NCBI RefSeq assembly: GCF_007018905.1
Contig: NZ_CP041402.1
Location: 434,001 to 498,000, forward strand
Length of the DNA: 64,000 nt
Direction of reading: 5' to 3'
Source: Tardiphaga sp. vice304
GTDB lineage: Bacteria > Pseudomonadota > Alphaproteobacteria > Rhizobiales > Xanthobacteraceae
Numbering within the stretch: position 1 is the stretch's first letter; each line of letters starts with the position of its first letter. The position numbers were made by a program, and so were the translations under genes. The notes under the pieces are model-generated. The model worked only from the letters and a program-made list of their open reading frames with translations. It did not search any database and had not been told where the DNA came from. Of this stretch, positions 59,483 through 64,000 are shown one piece after another.

Positions 59483-61696
59483 TCAAAGAAAACTCTGCGG
59501 GTCGACATCGACCTGGAGCTTGAGATTGCCGGTCGTCTTCGGCGCATGCGCCAGCCAGTCGCGCAGATAGAAGGAGAGATCGACGTTGCGCGGCGACTTC
59601 ACCAGGATGCGGAAGCGGTAGCGGCCCTTGATCACCGCGAGAGGCGCTTCGGCGGGGCCGAGCACCTGGACGCGCTCGTCGAGTGGCGCCACGGCGGCCA
59701 GCTTGCGCGCAAACCCTTCGGCGGTCGGGCGATCGCCGGCCGATATGATCAGGCTGGCGAGCCGGCCGAACGGCGGATAGCCGGCGCGCTCGCGGGCGTC
59801 GATTTCGGCGCCGTAAAACGCCTCGCGGTCGGCGGCGATCAGCGCCTTCATCACCGGATGCTCGGGCTGGTGGGTCTGCAGATAGCCGATGCCGCGGCCC
59901 TGTTCGCGGCCGGCGCGGCCGATCACCTGGTTGAGCTGCTGGAAGGTGCGCTCAGCGGCACGTGGGTCGCCGTTGCCGAGTCCGAGATCGGCGTCGATCA
60001 CGCCGACCAGATTCAGCCGCGGAAAATTGTGGCCCTTGGCGACCAGCTGGGTGCCGATGATGATATCGACGCGGCCTTCGGCAATTTCCGTCAGCTCGGC
60101 GCGCATCGCGTCGATCGAGGTGATGAGGTCGCTCGATAGCACCATGGTGCGCGCGTCGGGAAACAGCTTTTGCGCTTCCTCCTGCAGGCGCTCGACGCCG
60201 GGGCCGATCGCGGCCAGCGATTCCTCGGCGCCGCAATGCGGGCAGAGATGCGGGCGCGGTGTCGAGAAGCCGCAATGATGGCAGACCAGCCGCGCGCGAA
60301 AGCGGTGATCGACCAGCCAGGCGTCGCAGATGTTGCAGGCAAAGCGATGGCCACAGCCGCGGCACAGCGTCAGCGGCGCATAGCCGCGGCGGTTGAGGAA
60401 CAAGAGCGCCTGTTCCTTGCGGTCGATGGCGATCTGCACGGCTTCGGCAAGGCGTGGCGCGATGAAGTGGCCGCGCATCGGGCCCTCGGTACGCAGGTCG
60501 ATCGCCTCGATGTGCGGCATGTGCTGGCCGCCGAACCGGCCGGGCAGCACGATGCGCTGGTAGCGTCCACGGCGCGCATTGACCTCGGTCTCGACCGACG
60601 GCGTGGCCGAGGCCAGCACGATCGGGATCTTCTCGATCGAGGCGCGCACCACCGCCATGTCGCGGGCATGGTAATGTACGCCCTCGGCCTGCTTGTAGGC
60701 CTGGTCGTGTTCTTCATCGACGATGATGAGCCCGAGCTTGGCGAAAGGCAGAAACAGCGCCGAGCGCGCGCCAACCACGACATGCGCCTCGCCGGAGGCG
60801 ACCGCGGCCCAGTTGCGGGCGCGGCTGCGCGGCGTCATCTCGGAATGCCATTCCAGCGGGCGCACGCCGAAGCGCAGCGCGAAGCGGTCGAGGAACTGCC
60901 CGGTCAGCGCGATCTCCGGCATCAGGATCATCACCTGCTCGCCGCGCCGAATCGTTTCGGCGATCGCCTCGAAATACACTTCGGTCTTGCCGGAGCCGGT
61001 GACGCCGTCGATCAGCGCGACATGGAAGTCGCCGCGGGCCGCAAAGGTCCGCATCTGGTCGGCGGCGGTGCGCTGCTCATGAGAAAAATCCGGCTCGCTG
61101 AAGGTCGGGTCGGGCGCAGGGGCCGCCAGCGTCGCGGCCATCGGCTCGACGGCCAACGTGCCTTCATCGACCAACCCGTCGATCACGCCGGCGCTGACGC
61201 CGGCTTGCTTGGCGGCCTCGGATTTGCCGTGCAGCAGCCGGTCGGACAAGATCTCGAGCAGCCGGCCGCGCGCCGGCGTCATCCGCTTGGGCACCTCGCC
61301 GATAAGGCGCACGCCGAGCCGGATGCGCTCCGGGCCCAGATGCTCGCCCATCCGCAGTGTCATCTTCATGACCATGCCCCTGGCCGACAGCGTGTAATTG
61401 GCGACCCAGTCGACCAGCGTGCGCAATTCCGGCTTCAGCGGCGGGACGTCGAGTTTGCAGCCCACTTCTTTCAGCCGGTTGTGCAGCCCCGGCGCGGGAT
61501 TGGGATTGTCCGCCCAGACCACGCCGATCACGTCGCGGGCGCCGAGCGGCACGGTGACGACGTCGCCGGGTCGCAGGTCGAGCCCGCGGGGCACCTTGTA
61601 GGAATAGGCGTTGTTCAGCGCGACCGGCACCAGCACGTCGACCACGCCCGAGGTCGTCGGTGGGAACAGCGAATCGGCGCGCGACGAATGGTCCAT
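59483..61696 (-). CDS. priA: Primosomal protein N' (replication restart helicase)
   Basis: 737 residues from the ATG at 61696; the open frame upstream is antisense to xerC. 3'-DNA-binding domain (about 20-110), helicase with Walker A DGVTGSGKTEVY and Walker B LIIVDEEHDQAYK, and eight zinc-binding Cys (CRGCGHRFACNIC, then CHHCGFSTPRPHLCPHCG) inserted in the second RecA-like half. Rebuilds replication forks after collapse. Divergent from xerC. Confidence 0.97.
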   Translation of the reverse strand: MDHSSRADSLFPPTTSGVVDVLVPVALNNAYSYKVPRGLDLRPGDVVTVPLGARDVIGVVWADNPNPAPGLHNRLKEVGCKLDVPPLKPELRTLVDWVANYTLSARGMVMKMTLRMGEHLGPERIRLGVRLIGEVPKRMTPARGRLLEILSDRLLHGKSEAAKQAGVSAGVIDGLVDEGTLAVEPMAATLAAPAPDPTFSEPDFSHEQRTAADQMRTFAARGDFHVALIDGVTGSGKTEVYFEAIAETIRRGEQVMILMPEIALTGQFLDRFALRFGVRPLEWHSEMTPRSRARNWAAVASGEAHVVVGARSALFLPFAKLGLIIVDEEHDQAYKQAEGVHYHARDMAVVRASIEKIPIVLASATPSVETEVNARRGRYQRIVLPGRFGGQHMPHIEAIDLRTEGPMRGHFIAPRLAEAVQIAIDRKEQALLFLNRRGYAPLTLCRGCGHRFACNICDAWLVDHRFRARLVCHHCGFSTPRPHLCPHCGAEESLAAIGPGVERLQEEAQKLFPDARTMVLSSDLITSIDAMRAELTEIAEGRVDIIIGTQLVAKGHNFPRLNLVGVIDADLGLGNGDPRAAERTFQQLNQVIGRAGREQGRGIGYLQTHQPEHPVMKALIAADREAFYGAEIDARERAGYPPFGRLASLIISAGDRPTAEGFARKLAAVAPLDERVQVLGPAEAPLAVIKGRYRFRILVKSPRNVDLSFYLRDWLAHAPKTTGNLKLQVDVDPQSFL

Positions 61697-61765
61697 GAAG
61701 ATCGGCTCTGCGGGAGGTGGGGCTAATCTAGGGACTGGCAGGGCCAAAGAGAAGCCGCGAACTCG

Positions 61766-61795
61766 ATGTCGTCCCCGCGTTCGCGGGGACGACAT
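61766..61795. repeat. Perfect 30-bp palindrome between priA and xerC
   Basis: ATGTCGTCCCCGCG and its complement surround TT. It lies midway in the 182-bp divergent gap. It may be a short relative of the GTCGTCCCGG/CCGGGACGAC repeat (32109), or a regulatory palindrome. Confidence 0.75.
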
Positions 61796-61878
61796 GCGGA
61801 GGGGTGAGTTCACCAATGCGAAACGCCGGGGTGTGATAATATCTGCCTGTTCGCGCTTTGCGCGCTGGAAGGCATCCG

Positions 61879-62859
61879 ATGGCCAGACCGACACAAGCCA
61901 AACCTGCTGCCGCGCCGATCGATCTGCCCTGCGCGGCCGAGGACGTCTCGCTGCAGATGACGCGCTGGCTGTCGCATCTACGCGCCGAGCGGCGGCTGTC
62001 GCCGAAGACCTCTGAGGCTTATTCGCGCGACGTGCGCCAGTTCCTGATGTTTCTCGCCGAGCACTGGGGCGCGCGGGTCTCGCTTGCGCAATTTTCCAAG
62101 CTGCAGGCAACCGATGTCCGCGCCTTCATGGCGTCGCGCCGCGCCGACGACATCGGCGGCCGCTCTTTGATGCGGGCGCTGGCCGGGATGCGCTCGTTCG
62201 GCCGCTTCCTGGAGCGCGAGGGCTTCGGCAATGTCGGGGCGCTGTCGGGCATCCGCGCGCCGAAAATCGGCAAGAGCCTGCCGAAGCCGATCCAGATGGC
62301 CTCCGCCAAACGCCTCACCGACGCCGACGAGCGTGCCGGCGAGAACCGCGATCCGTGGATCTGGGCGCGCGACGCCGCCGTGATGGCGCTCTTGTACGGC
62401 TCCGGTCTGCGCATTTCCGAGGCGCTCGGCCTGAAGCGCCGCGAGGTGCCGCAGCCGGGCGCCGGCGACGTGCTGATCGTCAACGGCAAGGGCAACAAGA
62501 CCCGCATGGTGCCGGTGCTGCAAAACGTGCTGGCGCTGATCGCCGACTACGCCAAAATGTGCCCGCATCCGCTGCCGCCGGAGGGTCCGATGTTCGTCGG
62601 CGCCCGCGGCGGGCCGCTGTCGCCGCGGATCATCCAGCTCACCATGGAACGGCTGCGTGGCGCGCTCGGTCTGCCCGATAGCGCCACCCCGCACGCGCTG
62701 CGGCACTCCTTCGCCACCCATCTCCTGACCCGCGGCGGCGACCTCCGCGCGATCCAGGAATTGCTCGGCCACGCCTCGCTGTCGACGACGCAGATCTATA
62801 CCGGGATCGACACCGAGCGATTGTTCGAGGTCTACAAGACCGCGCATCCCCGGGCGTGA
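61879..62859 (+). CDS. xerC: Tyrosine recombinase XerC
   Basis: 326 residues from the ATG at 61879 (GGAAGG six bases before). SAM-like N-domain (about 30-120, SPKTSEAYSRDVRQFLMFLA) and catalytic domain with all residues: Arg in YGSGLRISEALGL, Lys in VNGKGNKTRMVP, HALRHSFATH, GHASLSTTQIYTG (His and nucleophile Tyr). XerC/XerD resolve chromosome dimers at dif. I call XerC rather than XerD from position next to priA and overall pattern; no phage or integron context is present, so it is unlikely an integrase. Confidence 0.88.
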   Translation: MARPTQAKPAAAPIDLPCAAEDVSLQMTRWLSHLRAERRLSPKTSEAYSRDVRQFLMFLAEHWGARVSLAQFSKLQATDVRAFMASRRADDIGGRSLMRALAGMRSFGRFLEREGFGNVGALSGIRAPKIGKSLPKPIQMASAKRLTDADERAGENRDPWIWARDAAVMALLYGSGLRISEALGLKRREVPQPGAGDVLIVNGKGNKTRMVPVLQNVLALIADYAKMCPHPLPPEGPMFVGARGGPLSPRIIQLTMERLRGALGLPDSATPHALRHSFATHLLTRGGDLRAIQELLGHASLSTTQIYTGIDTERLFEVYKTAHPRA

Positions 62860-62945
62860 GCGGCCCCTGTCATCATGACATAGCGCTTGCATGGAACAAT
62901 CCGTTCGGCCAAAGCTCGCGGATTGTCAGCAGGGAGATTGTTACG

Positions 62946-63536
62946 ATGGGCGCGCATGAAAGCATGGAGCACGCGGAGCATGCCGAGCATGCGTCCGGCT
63001 CGAACAAGAACATCGCGCTGCTGATTGCGGTGCTGGCGCTGTTCCTGGCGCTGTCGGAAACCTTCGGCAAGGGCGCGCAGACCGAATCGATCAGCAAGAA
63101 CGTCGAGGCGTCCAACCTGTGGGCGTTCTTCCAGGCCAAGAGCATCCGCCGTACCGTGGTGCAGGCGACCTCGGACCAGGCCCGTCTCAGCCTCGGCCAG
63201 ATGGGTGACGAGGCCGCCAAGGCGACGCTCGCCAAGCAGATCGAGGACTGGAAGAAGACCGCCGACCGCTACCGCTCCGAGCCGGAGACCGGCGAAGGCT
63301 CCGAACAGCTCGCCGCCCGCGCCAAGGAGGCCGAGCACGCCCGCGATCTGGCGATGGCGCGCTATCACCATTACGAGGTGGCCTCGGCCGCGTTCCAGAT
63401 CGGCATCGTGCTGGCCTCGGCGACCATCATCACCGGCATGATCGCGCTGGCCTGGGTGTCAGGCGCGCTGGCCGTCGCCGGCATCGGCTTCACGCTGATC
63501 GGCCTGTTCGCCCCGCACGCCGTGCATTTGATGTGA
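62946..63536 (+). CDS. DUF4337 family membrane protein
   Basis: 196 residues from the ATG at 62946 (GGGAG upstream). Starts with a His/Glu-rich MGAHESMEHAEHAEHA. Membrane segments at about 25-40 and two near the C-terminus (about 147-165 and 168-190), and a soluble stretch between with helix-forming residues (ISKNVEASNLWAFFQAKSIR). This N-terminus and layout match DUF4337, whose function is unknown. Confidence 0.88.
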   Translation: MGAHESMEHAEHAEHASGSNKNIALLIAVLALFLALSETFGKGAQTESISKNVEASNLWAFFQAKSIRRTVVQATSDQARLSLGQMGDEAAKATLAKQIEDWKKTADRYRSEPETGEGSEQLAARAKEAEHARDLAMARYHHYEVASAAFQIGIVLASATIITGMIALAWVSGALAVAGIGFTLIGLFAPHAVHLM

Positions 63537-63572
63537 AGTAGCTGTCATTCCCGGGAGGCGCGACGGCGCTCA

Positions 63573-63697
63573 ACACCTCTCCCATAGGGAGAGGTCGACC
63601 GGCGAAGCCGGGCGGGTGAGGTGTTAGGGACCTTTCAACCGGAGCAAGGCCCCTCACCCGGCGCTACGCGCCGACCTCTCCCCAAAGGGGAGAGGTG
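63573..63697. repeat. Intergenic inverted repeat (CTCTCCC/GGGAGAG family)
   Basis: ACCTCTCCCATAGGGAGAGG hairpin, GTCGACCGGCGAAGCCGGGC, GGGTGAGG... then CCCCTCACCCGGCGC and ACCTCTCCCCAAAGGGGAGA. Between convergent genes. A further partial CTGTCATTCCCGGG (63542-63555) resembles the left arm of the other family. Confidence 0.78.
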
Positions 63698-63708
63698 AAG
63701 AGAGAGAT

Positions 63709-64000
63709 TCACTTTCGATAAAACGCCATCACCGCCTCCGCAAACGCCTTCGGCGATTCTTGCGGCGCGTTGTGACCGACGCCGGGCAGCACGCGGCGCT
63801 GATAATCCGCCGTGAAATGCCGGCCGTGATTCTCCGATCCGCCGACCGGCGTGACGTTGTCGTCGGCGCCGTGCAGCACGATGGTTGGCACGTCGATCGC
63901 CGGTTGCGCCGCAAGTTGCGCCTCGATCGCGGCATAGCGCTCATCGCCGGCGACGCTGCCGGTGCGGTGCGTGTAGGAGTGGATCACCACATCGACGAAC
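63709..64000 (-). CDS. Alpha/beta hydrolase, C-terminal part (5' end outside window)
   Basis: Only the last ~97 codons are inside the window; the frame is open at the right edge. IDVPTIVLHGADDNVTPVGG holds the likely catalytic Asp, and RVLPGVGHNAPQESPKAFAE the catalytic His of an alpha/beta hydrolase such as a haloalkane dehalogenase/epoxide-hydrolase-like protein. Nucleophile and substrate cannot be judged from this part. Confidence 0.85.
   Translation of the reverse strand, partial: FVDVVIHSYTHRTGSVAGDERYAAIEAQLAAQPAIDVPTIVLHGADDNVTPVGGSENHGRHFTADYQRRVLPGVGHNAPQESPKAFAEAVMAFYRK

Noticed and set aside
61879..62859. Integrase of a prophage or genomic island
   Set aside because: The gene is XerC-like, next to priA, with normal composition and no att-like duplications, tRNA or phage genes nearby.

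Overview
The window reads as chromosomal DNA of an alphaproteobacterium of the Bradyrhizobium/Rhodopseudomonas group (Nitrobacteraceae). Reasons: high GC; gene clusters typical of that group as I recall them (gshB-yraN-rsmI-PBP activator-hemW-rdgB-rph-hrcA-grpE, then dnaK-dnaJ-pmtA); a GAAC-N7-GAAC LexA box of alphaproteobacterial type; an alphaproteobacterial sigma-32 promoter (CTTG-N17-CCTATAT) before dnaK; and long inverted-repeat elements in many intergenic gaps. No rRNA, tRNA, insertion sequence, prophage or CRISPR array was seen. This is core genome, densely packed, and no obviously new multi-gene system stands out.

Layout. 1-4.6 kb: a membrane hybrid histidine kinase (cut by the left edge), a small exported protein, and comM with a LexA box. 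4.6-14.2 kb: a PAS-GGDEF cyclase, glutathione synthesis, and the yraN/rsmI, hemW/rdgB/rph and hrcA-grpE genes. 14.3-17.7 kb: a probably exported nicotinamidase, a polytopic membrane protein and an exported protein of unknown function. 18-27.8 kb: dnaK-dnaJ, a phospholipid N-methyltransferase, an FMN reductase, pyrF, a DUF1330 protein, dapB, gpmA, an Ada-like repair protein, a DUF2244 protein and nth. 27.9-35.7 kb is the most accessory-looking part: a CysZ-like membrane protein, a sugar-type ABC transporter without its ATPase, a permuted-papain protein, a Tat-exported amine oxidase and a TSUP permease. 35.6-42 kb (minus strand): infC, rpmI, rplT, a small membrane protein, pheS, pheT. 42.2-52.8 kb: a hydrolase, proA, nadD, rsfS, rlmH, the envelope genes envC-ctpA-polysaccharide deacetylase, two tandem Nudix genes (the second frameshifted) and a TerB-like protein. 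52.8-58.1 kb: the F1 ATP synthase operon atpHAGDC (minus strand). 58.6-64 kb: rlpA, priA, a XerC-type recombinase, a DUF4337 protein and a partial hydrolase.

What stands out is mostly at small scale: non-canonical start codons fixed by good Shine-Dalgarno sequences (ATT for infC, TTG for hrcA, probably CTG for rsfS), a one-base frameshift in the second rppH-like gene, a small membrane protein translationally coupled to pheS, and at least six families of long palindromic intergenic repeats. Some of these repeats lie inside operons (atpC/atpD, atpG/atpA, between ABC transporter genes), and two members of one family carry a further perfect palindrome nested inside. Positions and motifs were read by eye. 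Family names come from recognised motifs and recalled sequences, not from database searches.
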